DNA of 34,413 nt from Candidatus Gastranaerophilales bacterium (GTDB taxonomy: Bacteria; Cyanobacteriota; Vampirovibrionia; Gastranaerophilales; Gastranaerophilaceae): contig CANPYC010000022.1 of NCBI GenBank assembly GCA_947587615.1, positions 1 through 34,413 of the forward strand. Direction: 5' to 3'. The first letter of the stretch is position 1. Each line of letters starts with the position of its first letter. Shown here piece by piece: positions 24,866 to 34,035 of this stretch. Made by a program: the position numbers and the translations under genes. The notes beneath the pieces are model-generated. The model had not been told where the DNA came from. It was given only the letters and a program-made list of their open reading frames with translations, and did not search any database.

Positions 24866-25507
24866 TTAACGGTTTGTATCTTTTTTAATATATAAGCCTA
24901 AAGGCATTTGAATATAAGAAGCTAATTCGCCTTTCAGGATATATACCTGTTTATTTAAAGAGTTAACCTGTTGTCTTAAATTTTCGTTTTCAGTCTTGGC
25001 TCTGATAAGTTCAACAATGATTTCATCAAAACCATCCATCTTTTCGCTTAACAAATCACCCATCTTTGACAAGATATTATTTTCAAGTCTGTCGAGTTTA
25101 TTTTGAAGCTGTACTGAAGGATAAGCCATACTATATGTAACAGGGGTTTCATTTTTAATTCTTGTTTTTGCTTTTTCAAGAAAATTAATTTTTTTATTGG
25201 GGCTATCTAAACGAACGGAAGTGCCGTTTGCTTTGTCGATAAAATTTTTAGCTACTGTGTCATCAACTTCTTTGTTTTGAAGGGTTTGAGATTTTGTATA
25301 TAATTCTTTCATTTTTTTTAAAGTATCGACATCATCTTTATCAAAGTAAGCATTTCCCTTTGCGTCCGTTTTTGGTTTGAGGCAGGCTTTTTTGCACAAT
25401 GAAACTACTTCTTCAATATCACTGTTTAAAATAACTTCTAATTCTTCCACATCAATTTTTTGCTTCGTTTGCAACTTTTGCACCGTATTGAATAATGATT
25501 CTTGCAC
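24866..25507 (-). CDS. Hypothetical protein with MerR-like N-terminus and C-terminal coiled coil, 213 aa
   Basis: I do not recognise a family with confidence. Residues 15-70 could be a small winged-helix domain of MerR type (DVEELEVILN...LKPKTDAKGNAYFDKDDVDTL). A Lys/Asn-rich linker follows. Residues 130-200 form a heptad coiled coil (LQNKLDRLENNILSKMGDLL, then LRQQVNSLNKQVYILKGELA). It is upstream of and almost fused to the histidine-kinase operon, so it may be a partner or output of that kinase, which is inference. Confidence 0.7.
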   Translation of the reverse strand: MQESLFNTVQKLQTKQKIDVEELEVILNSDIEEVVSLCKKACLKPKTDAKGNAYFDKDDVDTLKKMKELYTKSQTLQNKEVDDTVAKNFIDKANGTSVRLDSPNKKINFLEKAKTRIKNETPVTYSMAYPSVQLQNKLDRLENNILSKMGDLLSEKMDGFDEIIVELIRAKTENENLRQQVNSLNKQVYILKGELASYIQMPLGLYIKKDTNR

Positions 25508-25685
25508 GAATCTCTCCTCATATCAACCAATTATCCTTTATATGAAATATTATAAGATATAATTTATAAAAAAGTTAGAATTATTACAAATTATTTATAA
25601 AATGTAATAATTTATTTTATATATCGATTTTATTATTCATTAGCTGAATTATATGCTAAAATATAAAATAAAAGTTGAGGTATAT

Positions 25686-25958
25686 ATGAGCGAAATTATT
25701 AATTACAACACAACCGGTACATGCTGCTCTAATATGAGGGTTGAAATCGACAACGAAATAATTAAAAATGTTGAATTTATGGGCGGATGCAACGGTAATC
25801 TTCAAGGAATAAGAAATCTTATTATCGGGATGAATATAAATGAAGTTATAAAAAAATTAAAAGGTATCCGCTGTGCTTCAAAGCCGACAAGCTGCCCGGA
25901 CCAATTGAGCGTATGCTTGGAAGAATATATTAAACAAAAATCTAAAACAACGGTTTAA
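25686..25958 (+). CDS. TSCPD-domain protein (TIGR03905 four-Cys family)
   Basis: The 90-residue protein carries the family Cys pattern: TGTCCSNMRVEI, GGCNGNLQGI and GIRCASKPTSCPDQLS, the last being the TSCPD signature. The same domain occurs at the C-terminus of some ribonucleotide reductases; stand-alone proteins are presumed metal-binding with no known activity. GAGG at 25677-25680 supports the ATG at 25686. A more upstream ATG at 25653 lies in the probable -10 region (TATGCTAAAAT). It is convergent with pdxA. Confidence 0.88.
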   Translation: MSEIINYNTTGTCCSNMRVEIDNEIIKNVEFMGGCNGNLQGIRNLIIGMNINEVIKKLKGIRCASKPTSCPDQLSVCLEEYIKQKSKTTV

Positions 25959-25966
25959 TAAACCGT
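25950..25966. terminator. Possible bidirectional terminator between the TSCPD gene and pdxA
   Basis: ACGGTTT (25950-25956) pairs perfectly with AAACCGT (25960-25966). On the minus strand TGTTTTAGATTTTT follows, so it suits the pdxA transcript best. Confidence 0.4.
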
Positions 25967-25968
25967 GC

Positions 25969-26865
25969 CTAATCTTTATCAGCCAACTTAAGCGCCAGCT
26001 TTAGCGCTTCAATCATACTTGTCGGGTCTGCAAGGTTTTTTCCTGCAATATCATACGCTGTACCTGATGAGGGGGAAGTTCTTATAATATCAAGCCCGAT
26101 AGTTGTATTAACGGCTTTGTTAAACGCAAGAGCCTTCATCGGGCATAGACCTTGATCATGGTAGCAGGCAATTATTGCGTCATAGCTTAAATTTTCCTTG
26201 TTTATATATTGAGAGCCGATTTTAGCAAATAAAGCGTCAGCACTTTGCGGTTGAGAAATATTTATCCCTTTTTTATTCAAAATTTCACAGGCAGGTTTTA
26301 GAATTTCAATCTCCTCTCTGCCTAAAATTCCTTCTTCTCCGCAGTGCGGATTAAGAGCGCAGAGAGCAATTTTTGGAGATTTTATTTTATATTTTTTGCA
26401 AAGAAAATTATTTAAAACATTGCTTCTTATAATAACATCATCAACGGTAAGCTTAATATTCTTAAGGGCTAAATGTCTTGTTAAGAGCATAACCTTCAAA
26501 TTATCCGCAATAAAAAGCATTTGAGCAGATTTATCATCTTTACCAAGCAGACTTTCAATTACTTCTGTTTGACCGTTGAAATAATAACCGGCTTTATGAA
26601 GCTCTAATTTTGAAACAGGAGAAGTTACAAGGCTTTTAATTTTTTTATCTTTTGCAAGCAAACACGCTTTTTTTAAAGCTTCAAAACAAAATTTGCCGTT
26701 ATTTTCTTCTTTAATTTCTATAAAGTCATAATCAATATCAAGCTTTTCTCCGATAATTAAAATATCTTCTCTGTTTGGCTTGAGTGCTTCAAGCGCTTTT
26801 AGAGTAAGCTCTTTACCTATTCCTTTTTTATCACCCGTTGTTATCGCAGTTTTATAAGTCTTCAT
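25969..26865 (-). CDS. pdxA: PdxA-family 4-phosphate dehydrogenase (4-hydroxythreonine-4-P or tetronate-4-P type)
   Basis: PdxA enzymes oxidise 4-phospho-hydroxythreonine in vitamin B6 synthesis; the PdxA2 branch acts on 4-phosphotetronates made by DUF1537 kinases. The 298-residue protein has the N-terminal ITTGDKKGIGKE (usually TxGDPxGIGPE), metal-ligand regions ALNPHCGEEGILGREE and CYHDQGLCPMKALAF, and the C-terminal GTAYDIAGK. The third metal His, normally in D-H-G-T-A, is replaced: the sequence reads TSPSSGTAYD. The start overlaps the end of the upstream DUF1537 kinase gene by 14 bases, which favours the tetronate-type role. That assignment is inferred. Confidence 0.85.
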   Translation of the reverse strand: MKTYKTAITTGDKKGIGKELTLKALEALKPNREDILIIGEKLDIDYDFIEIKEENNGKFCFEALKKACLLAKDKKIKSLVTSPVSKLELHKAGYYFNGQTEVIESLLGKDDKSAQMLFIADNLKVMLLTRHLALKNIKLTVDDVIIRSNVLNNFLCKKYKIKSPKIALCALNPHCGEEGILGREEIEILKPACEILNKKGINISQPQSADALFAKIGSQYINKENLSYDAIIACYHDQGLCPMKALAFNKAVNTTIGLDIIRTSPSSGTAYDIAGKNLADPTSMIEALKLALKLADKD

Positions 26866-28171
26866 TATGCCTGTTAAAATAATTTATTATATCTAAAAGT
26901 GTTGTTGTGGTTCCAAAATTACCTGATTTTGTAACTATAATATTTCCGTTAATATCTTTACATAACGGTATAGCAGGCATGATAGCGTCAAGAATTTCTA
27001 AATAAGTTGAGCTGATTTTACTTGCGCATTTAAAAGAAGTTTCCCCGCCAACAATAATTAAAACGGACTTAATTTTTGAGTTAACTTCATAAACCAATTC
27101 ACTTAAAAAGTTTGTAATTCTGCTTGGAAATTCGTCTTTAGCAATTCCTACATCAATTAGCTGTCCTGAGGCTTCATCATCCGACATTTCTTTGTTTATG
27201 TATGAAGAGTGAACAACAACATCTAATCCTTTTTTTAAATTTTCGGTTATATATTCTGTTGTTTCAGTGTTTAAGCCTGAAATAATATCTTTAATTGTTA
27301 AATCTATAAAACAAATATGTTTAGCTTCCTGTTTTAATTTTTCAATTTGACTTAAGGTTAAATGCGTAGCCGAGCCTGAAACTACCAATCTTGGGAGTTT
27401 GGGAAGGTTGTATTCAAAAACCGTTTTTTTGAAGTCCTTTTCGTCGTTGACAATTTTATTAATAGCGCCTGCAAGCCCTGCACATCCGCAAGGAAGAATA
27501 TCATAAGTACTTTTGTTTATGGCAAGGGCAATTTGTTCTAAATCAGTATTAGACATTGCGTCAATTACTATTAGTTTTTTTCCTTTTTGAATTAAATCAC
27601 TGATTTTTAAATTAATAGGGCCCGCCCCTTTTGTAACGGTTTTAAGTCCAATTGTATCAATTAAATCATCCAGATAGTTATTTGCGTCTTTTTTTAAGAT
27701 ATCGGGTATGTATGATTCATAAATAGGCGCTTTAGGGTCGAGCGCACATTGCGTTCTTTCTATTACAACACCGTTTAAAAGCTGATAACCTCCTATTGTT
27801 GTTCTTCCTTCTTCAATATAAGCAGGAACAATAACAGCTGCGTCTTTTTTTGTAACATCAAGCATTGTTGCAATTTCTATTCCCGTTCTTCCTCTGAGAG
27901 TAGAGTCAATTTTTTTATAGAAGTTATCAATATTAAGAGTATTTTTTAATTTAGTAACAATATTGCTGACCGTTTGATGTGCCAAAACCCTATCAACGTT
28001 TCTGCTTTCTGTTGAAATTGCCCAAACATCGACTTTGTCGGTTTTTGAAAAATCTTGCGTGTAGTCAATTATAATTCTTGTTGATAAACCGTTTTTAAAA
28101 AATTGTAAAGCCGTATCGTTAGCACCTGTTAAATCATCGGCAACTATTATTGTTGAATTATTGCTTAACAT
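26852..28171 (-). CDS. Four-carbon acid sugar kinase family protein (DUF1537)
   Basis: DUF1537 kinases (DtnK/OtnK/DenK type) phosphorylate tetronates or similar four-carbon acid sugars. The 439-residue length is typical. The N-terminal domain has VADDLTGANDTALQF and KKIDSTLRGRTGIE (substrate site). The C-terminal ATP domain has LVVSGSATHLTLSQIE, LIIVGGETSFKC and the closing GNIIVTKSGNFG. It starts three bases after ssb and overlaps pdxA, so kinase and dehydrogenase are co-expressed. Together they would phosphorylate and then oxidise a four-carbon acid, feeding a triose phosphate. The exact substrate cannot be told. Confidence 0.9.
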   Translation of the reverse strand: MLSNNSTIIVADDLTGANDTALQFFKNGLSTRIIIDYTQDFSKTDKVDVWAISTESRNVDRVLAHQTVSNIVTKLKNTLNIDNFYKKIDSTLRGRTGIEIATMLDVTKKDAAVIVPAYIEEGRTTIGGYQLLNGVVIERTQCALDPKAPIYESYIPDILKKDANNYLDDLIDTIGLKTVTKGAGPINLKISDLIQKGKKLIVIDAMSNTDLEQIALAINKSTYDILPCGCAGLAGAINKIVNDEKDFKKTVFEYNLPKLPRLVVSGSATHLTLSQIEKLKQEAKHICFIDLTIKDIISGLNTETTEYITENLKKGLDVVVHSSYINKEMSDDEASGQLIDVGIAKDEFPSRITNFLSELVYEVNSKIKSVLIIVGGETSFKCASKISSTYLEILDAIMPAIPLCKDINGNIIVTKSGNFGTTTTLLDIINYFNRHNEDL

Positions 28172-28174
28172 ATA

Positions 28175-28516
28175 TCATGCCTCGACTGTTTGTGTTGTAT
28201 CCGCTTTACTACCTGTAAAACTATAATTTGTGGCATTAATTATATATCTTTCGTTCATTTCTCCTTCGGGTGTTTGCCATTTGGAAATAGCTATTTTTCC
28301 TTCAATTGCAACCATTGTACCTTTTTTAATCCACTCTGCGGCTGATTCCGCTTTTTTATCCCAAAATTGAATATTAAACCAATCTGTTTCTCTTGCTTTG
28401 GTTTTAGCATTCCATCTGTCAACCGCAACAGAAAAAGTAGTTCTGCTTTTACCGCTTTCAAAATATTTAATCTCAGGGTCTTGACCCGCTCTGCCTACAA
28501 TAATTACACTATTCAT
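28175..28516 (-). CDS. ssb: Single-stranded DNA-binding protein, tail-less
   Basis: The OB fold is clear: MNSVIIVGRAGQDPEIKYFE, TTFSVAVDRW, DWFNIQFWDKKAESAAEWI and GTMVAIEGKI. SSB coats single-stranded DNA and normally recruits repair proteins through an acidic C-terminal tip (D-D-x-I-P-F). This 113-residue version ends GSKADTTQTVEA, with no acidic tip and almost no linker. The reading frame looks intact. The gene is in a tight run with the DUF1537 kinase and pdxA, an unusual setting for ssb. Confidence 0.92.
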   Translation of the reverse strand: MNSVIIVGRAGQDPEIKYFESGKSRTTFSVAVDRWNAKTKARETDWFNIQFWDKKAESAAEWIKKGTMVAIEGKIAISKWQTPEGEMNERYIINATNYSFTGSKADTTQTVEA

Positions 28517-28559
28517 AAATTAACCTCATTCGCTTTATATAAATTATATTATGCAAAAT

Positions 28560-29165
28560 TTAGTTTTGCAAATAAACTTTAGCTAAAGCACACTTGGTGT
28601 CATCTAAAGTTGAATAAACTATTCTTATTAAAGAAGGAGAAACAATGTCTACTCTTGAATATGCAATATCATTTTCGTTTTTGTCCATATCTTCATATTT
28701 TGTAAGTTTTAGCATACCGTATTCTTTATAACCTTGCGAAAAAATAAGCATGGGTTTTTCATTAATTATTTTTTGCTGAATTTTATAATTTCCAACAGGT
28801 ATTATAGTTCCTTCAAAGGATATAATCGGGGCTATAAGCTTGATAAAATAAATTCCGTTTGTTAAGTTTTTAATAGCTTGAACTTCTCCTCCCTCGTCAG
28901 CTTCTTTTTCTTGAGGAGTAACATTTGAAGGAGTTTCAACACCATATTTTCTTCCGAATAAAAATGCTTTTAGTTTACCCTTAGGGCTGTTATCGACGGG
29001 CGCAGGGGTAAGTTTATTAATAGTGTCGTTAAATTCTTTATCGCTAACGGGTTTTATGCCGTCAAAAGCGGTGTCAATGAAGTTATAGTCAACATCAATA
29101 AAATCGTTTTCAGCAAAAGAAGGCAGCGCAAAAAATATTAACAATACAATTAAAAAATATCTCAT
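28560..29165 (-). CDS. Exported hypothetical protein, 201 aa
   Basis: A signal peptide, MRYFLIVLLIFFALPSFA, precedes ENDFIDVDYN. The mature protein has a Pro/Glu-rich linker (about residues 50-95) and a C-terminal beta-rich domain from KNLTNGIYFIKLIAP through AYSRVDIVSPSLIRIVYS. I do not recognise a family. It is probably periplasmic. It ends 43 bases before ssb on the same strand and may be the first gene of that transcript, although no Shine-Dalgarno is evident. Confidence 0.7.
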   Translation of the reverse strand: MRYFLIVLLIFFALPSFAENDFIDVDYNFIDTAFDGIKPVSDKEFNDTINKLTPAPVDNSPKGKLKAFLFGRKYGVETPSNVTPQEKEADEGGEVQAIKNLTNGIYFIKLIAPIISFEGTIIPVGNYKIQQKIINEKPMLIFSQGYKEYGMLKLTKYEDMDKNENDIAYSRVDIVSPSLIRIVYSTLDDTKCALAKVYLQN

Positions 29166-29343
29166 AACAATATTTTAATGATTTTTAACGGGTTGTAAAT
29201 TAAAATACATATTTTGATTTAGCTTTTTCTTTTTGCCAAACTCACTAAAACAGTTTATATGTAAGCATTAAAACAAAGTGTTGCGATTTGTAAATGAACT
29301 ATTATTAATTTCTTTACTTTTTTGATATAATCATTACGGAAAG

Positions 29344-30126
29344 ATGGATTGTATGTCTTCTAATAATTCAATCAAAAGCAAAATTCTTGAATATATTAAA
29401 AATTCCGAATTTATAAAAAAGAATAATTACGATAGGTTCATATTTTATTTTTTGTTTGGCTTAAAAAGTCAATTTGGGCAATTTAAAATAAATATTGATA
29501 CAAATTGTCTTGTCTTATCTCAGTATCCGGGTGCGGAAACAAAAGGACTGGGCGGATTAATTGCTCAATATCCTAAAAATTTTGAAATTCTTTGTTTTAC
29601 GAACGGCTCAGATATGCTTGAAGACCTTGATCCGATTGAAAGTGCAAGCGTTAAAAAACAACAGTTTCAAGATGTCATGAAGCTTGTAAGAGTTAAAGGT
29701 TATAAAGTTTTTGATATTGACAATAAAACTTTGAAAAATCATTATTCGACTTTTAAAAAAATTGATATATCGGAAGCTGATTATATATTTATTCCTAATA
29801 TTTACGATAATAATATTGATACGGTTGCTCTTTTGAAACATTTTAAGCAAATGCTTAAAGAGAAGGAATATAAACCGACCCTTAAAATTATAATGTATGA
29901 ATCGGATTTTCCTTTGTGCGTATTTGACTATTACGTTAATACAAGCTCAATCATTGAAACAAAAAGAAACATGTTAAAAATATATTATCCTAATGAAAAA
30001 TATCCGAACTTGGTTGAAAAAATTATAGGAATTAATTATTTCAGGGCAATTAAACATAATTGCGACTATTGCGAAACATTTATGAGTTTTAGCGTTGATG
30101 AATTTTTTGCAATTCCCGTAATTTAA
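29344..30126 (+). CDS. PIG-L/LmbE-like protein with degenerate active site, 260 aa
   Basis: The fold pattern resembles PIG-L/LmbE N-acetyl-sugar deacetylases: a strand and loop CLVLSQYPGAETKGLGGLIA (where HPDDE-x-x-G-x-G-G is expected), then EILCFTNGSD, a helix with SASVKKQQFQDVMKLVRVKG, and YIFIPNIYDNNIDT (where P-x-x-x-D-x-x-x-x-H is expected). The zinc ligands His, Asp and His appear lost (YPGAE, no His after IYDNN). The protein may therefore be non-enzymatic or the assignment wrong. An ATG at 29353 is an alternative start. TATAAT at 29325-29330 is a probable -10. Confidence 0.6.
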   Translation: MDCMSSNNSIKSKILEYIKNSEFIKKNNYDRFIFYFLFGLKSQFGQFKINIDTNCLVLSQYPGAETKGLGGLIAQYPKNFEILCFTNGSDMLEDLDPIESASVKKQQFQDVMKLVRVKGYKVFDIDNKTLKNHYSTFKKIDISEADYIFIPNIYDNNIDTVALLKHFKQMLKEKEYKPTLKIIMYESDFPLCVFDYYVNTSSIIETKRNMLKIYYPNEKYPNLVEKIIGINYFRAIKHNCDYCETFMSFSVDEFFAIPVI

Positions 30127-30263
30127 TTTTTAGGTTTGATAACATAATAATTTTTATTGAATAATTAATTTTTTGTTAACATATAAATATTTTTTTAATT
30201 TTGCCTATATTATAATAGAGTAATATTAATTTAAGACTTTAATCAGAAAATGGAGGATATTAT

Positions 30264-30548
30264 ATGATTAAACCTTTAGCAGACAGGATTGTAATTAAGG
30301 TTATTGATGATGTTCAACAAACATCAGGCGGAATTTTTATTCCCGATAGCGCAAAAGAAAAACCGCAAAAAGGTGAAGTAGTTGCAATCGGTTCAGGTAA
30401 AACTTTAGACAGCGGTGAAAAAGAACCAATGGAAGTAAAAGTTGGGGATGTTGTATTATTTGCAAAATACTCTGGAACTGATGTTAAGATTAATGATGTT
30501 GAGTATAAGATTATCAGTGTAAAGGACGCTTTAGCTATACTAGCGTAA
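30264..30548 (+). CDS. groES: Co-chaperonin GroES
   Basis: This is the 94-residue lid of the GroEL chaperonin. Family segments are IKPLADRIVIKVID, the mobile loop QQTSGGIFIPDSAKEKPQKG, VVAIGSGK, VKVGDVVLFAKYSGTDVK and YKIISVKDALAIL. GGAGG lies seven bases before the ATG. A TATAAT at 30211-30216 is a likely -10, without a good -35. No CIRCE element (TTAGCACTC-N9-GAGTGCTAA) is upstream, so HrcA control is not indicated. groEL follows after 80 bases. Confidence 0.97.
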   Translation: MIKPLADRIVIKVIDDVQQTSGGIFIPDSAKEKPQKGEVVAIGSGKTLDSGEKEPMEVKVGDVVLFAKYSGTDVKINDVEYKIISVKDALAILA

Positions 30549-30601
30549 TACGAGTATTAGTATAAGAGCTAAACTCAAATAACAGCTCCAAAAAAGTTTA
30601 A

Positions 30602-32281
<1,680 letters not shown>

Positions 32282-32310
32282 AAAGTAAGCCAGAGTGGAG
32301 CCGTAAAGAA

Positions 32311-32341
32311 AATGCCAATGTGTCGAGCATTGGCATTTTTA
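32311..32341 (+). terminator. Terminator of groES-groEL
   Basis: AATGCCAATG (32311-32320) pairs with CATTGGCATT (32328-32337) around a seven-base loop and runs into a T tract. Confidence 0.88.
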
Positions 32342-32541
32342 GGCAAAACTGTTGATAACCGCCGTAGGATAATCGAACAAAATTTGCGACAGCGTTAGCC
32401 TAAGCAAATTTTTGCGAGATACCCACAGGCGGAAAACCCGAATCGAGCGAACTTTAGAGCGCTTGTGCGCTGTAGAAAATTACGAATAACTCGAAAGGAT
32501 GTAAGCACAAAAGACGGTAAAATTCTTATTTTACCGTCTTT
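32342..32541 (+). ncRNA. Structured intergenic RNA candidate ending in a strong terminator
   Basis: No gene is present between groEL and 32880. From about 32342 to 32510 nested complementary segments stand out. CCGCC pairs with GGCGG enclosing AAATTTGC/GCAAATTT, and TCGAG with CTCGA enclosing AGCGC-TTGT-GCGCT. The stretch ends in a perfect 13-bp hairpin (32510-32522 with 32529-32541, core AAGACGGTAAAA) followed by TATAT. It is not RNase P, tmRNA or SRP RNA by their usual motifs. I see no clear promoter. The following 32542-32830 is AT-rich with nothing recognised. Confidence 0.35.
32510..32541 (+). terminator. Strong 13-bp hairpin terminator
   Basis: The 13-bp stem AAAGACGGTAAAA/TTTTACCGTCTTT with a six-base loop is symmetric enough to act in either direction. 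No protein gene is immediately upstream on either strand. Confidence 0.65.
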
Positions 32542-32831
32542 ATATAAGGACGGTTTTTGCACTTTTGCCTCACAGAAACAAAAAATTCAGAGAAATTCAG
32601 CTTCTTTTTCTCTTCGCTATCATACTTCCCCAAAACAAACCAGCCTCGTATAACACAAGAAAAAAACTTCCATTTCTAAAAGGGGAGATTTTGTTTGTTT
32701 GCCCTCGGATTTTTTGGTTTACTTTCTCTCTTGTATATATAAAGTATATTTTAATTATAGAATTACTAAATAATGTTTATTTACTTAATATTTTTTAACA
32801 AAATATAACAAAATCCGCTTATAAAAAGTAA

Positions 32832-32857
32832 AAAGTCCGTACAAAAGTACGGACTTT
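32832..32857 (-). terminator. Terminator of the 32880-33338 gene
   Basis: AAAGTCCGTAC (32832-32842) pairs perfectly with GTACGGACTTT (32847-32857) around four bases. On the minus strand TTACTTTTTAT follows. Confidence 0.8.
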
Positions 32858-32879
32858 GATTAGTAATATTTATCGTTAA

Positions 32880-33338
32880 TTAAACATCGATTTTTCCGGG
32901 ATCGGCATTTTTGTTATAAATATAAGCTATGCCGCCGAACAAAAGCTGACCCAAACCGTAGAAAGAACATCCGATTGCAGCAGGAATTGTTGATTTAACC
33001 TGTTCAAATTTTATTGTTCTGATTAAATCTTTATCCTTCTTTACGTCAAGATTATATTTTTTCGCAACCGTTTCATCCGAGCGAAGAGCATAATATGCGC
33101 TTGCTGTAGCACCCGCCAAAGCCGACCAACCCGAAGCCGTTATCTTTGCTTTGGCTACGGTTTTTTGTTTTTGTTCTTTGCTTAAGACATCGTAGGAGCA
33201 ATCGTTTCTTTCGAATTTGTCACAGGGTATTTCTTCGGGTTTAAAATTCGGAATTTCTTGCGCTTTGTTAACCGAATTTGTTTTTGCAACACCTTGAAAC
33301 GATTGAACGTTATTTATCATAACCGTACCCTTGAACAT
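32880..33338 (-). CDS. Small hypothetical membrane-associated protein, 152 aa
   Basis: I do not recognise a family. The N-terminal 65 residues are polar with a Lys-rich stretch (SKEQKQKTVAKAKI). Two moderately hydrophobic segments follow: ASGWSALAGATASAYYAL (about 69-86) and IPAAIGCSFYGLGQLLFGGI (about 119-138), suggesting membrane insertion or a small helical bundle. An internal ATG at 33320 (starting MINNVQSFQG, with AAGGG upstream) is an equally good start. The gene has a terminator at 32832-32857. Confidence 0.65.
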   Translation of the reverse strand: MFKGTVMINNVQSFQGVAKTNSVNKAQEIPNFKPEEIPCDKFERNDCSYDVLSKEQKQKTVAKAKITASGWSALAGATASAYYALRSDETVAKKYNLDVKKDKDLIRTIKFEQVKSTIPAAIGCSFYGLGQLLFGGIAYIYNKNADPGKIDV

Positions 33339-33422
33339 ATTAAATACCTATATATCAATTAAAACAGCCAAATCTTAACATTTGCCGGGATTAGTTTATT
33401 ATTTTTACATTACTTAACACAA

Positions 33423-33802
33423 TTTATAACTAAGTTAAAAGCCAAAAATCCGCAAGTCAGGTTTTAGGGATGGTAGACTAAAGTCTACCCTACAATTACA
33501 ACCCCGCTTTAGTATCCGTAGGGTGGACTTCAGTCCACCGTTTATAACTACCCTGCAATTGCAATTCTCTGTTCTAGTATCCGTAGTTTTAGGATGGTAG
33601 ACTAAAGTCTACCCTACAATTGCAACCCCGCTTTAGTATCCGTAGGGTGGACTTCAGTCCACCGTTTATAACTAAGTTAAAAAACCAAAAACCCGCAAGT
33701 CAGGTTTTAGGATGGTAGACTAAAGTCTACCCTACAATTACAATTCTGCACCTTATCCGTAGGGTGGACTTTAGTCCACCGTTTTAACTAAAGTCCACCC
33801 TG
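33423..33802. repeat. Palindromic repeat cluster C
   Basis: GGTAGACTAAAGTCTACC lies at 33472, 33596 and 33714, alternating with GGTGGACTTCAGTCCACC at 33522 and 33646, a TT-centred variant at 33763-33780 and a half copy at 33785-33802. Each unit also carries TAACTAAGTTAAAA...CCGCAAGTCAGGTTTT and TACAATTACAA...TATCCGTAG. Orientation is opposite to most of cluster B. The spacer 33339-34035 contains no gene. Confidence 0.93.
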
Positions 33803-33832
33803 CTTCTAAAAACTAAAATTTATATTTAGTTA

Positions 33833-33989
33833 CAATAGTTAAAATGGTGCATAAATTGATAAAGCATTGTTGTAGCTAATAATTTGTCTTTATAATTTAG
33901 AAAATTCTAACACATTTATATTATTGACTTTACACAAAGACGGTGTTATTGTAAAGTAAATTAAGTTTTATGCACCATTTTAACTATTG
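33833..33989. mobile_element. MITE-like element with 23-bp terminal inverted repeats
   Basis: 33833-33855 and 33967-33989 are perfect 23-base inverted repeats (outer end CAATAGTTAAAATGGTGCAT) bounding a 157-bp AT-rich segment without a gene. This could be a miniature transposable element or a large operator pair. No clear target-site duplication is visible. Confidence 0.45.
33924..33952 (+). promoter_or_regulatory. Promoter of the Asn/Gly-rich exported protein
   Basis: TTGACT at 33924-33929, a 17-base spacer, and TATTGT at 33947-33952. It lies inside the inverted-repeat element, about 80 bases upstream of the ATG at 34036. Confidence 0.6.
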
Positions 33990-34035
33990 AAGTGCAAATC
34001 TTAGACAATAATGGGTAAGATTAAGGAATTAAGAA

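Noticed and set aside
30548-30575. TAATAC/GTATTA hairpin between groES and groEL
   Set aside because: It has a short stem and no T tract, and groEL has no separate promoter that I can see, so read-through in the operon is expected.
32342-32541. RNase P RNA, tmRNA or SRP RNA
   Set aside because: The diagnostic conserved segments of each are absent, so I leave it as an unnamed structured candidate.
32465-32798. Two plus-strand ORFs (62 and 77 codons) after groEL
   Set aside because: They run through the terminator hairpin at 32510-32541, with no ribosome site and no recognisable protein pattern.
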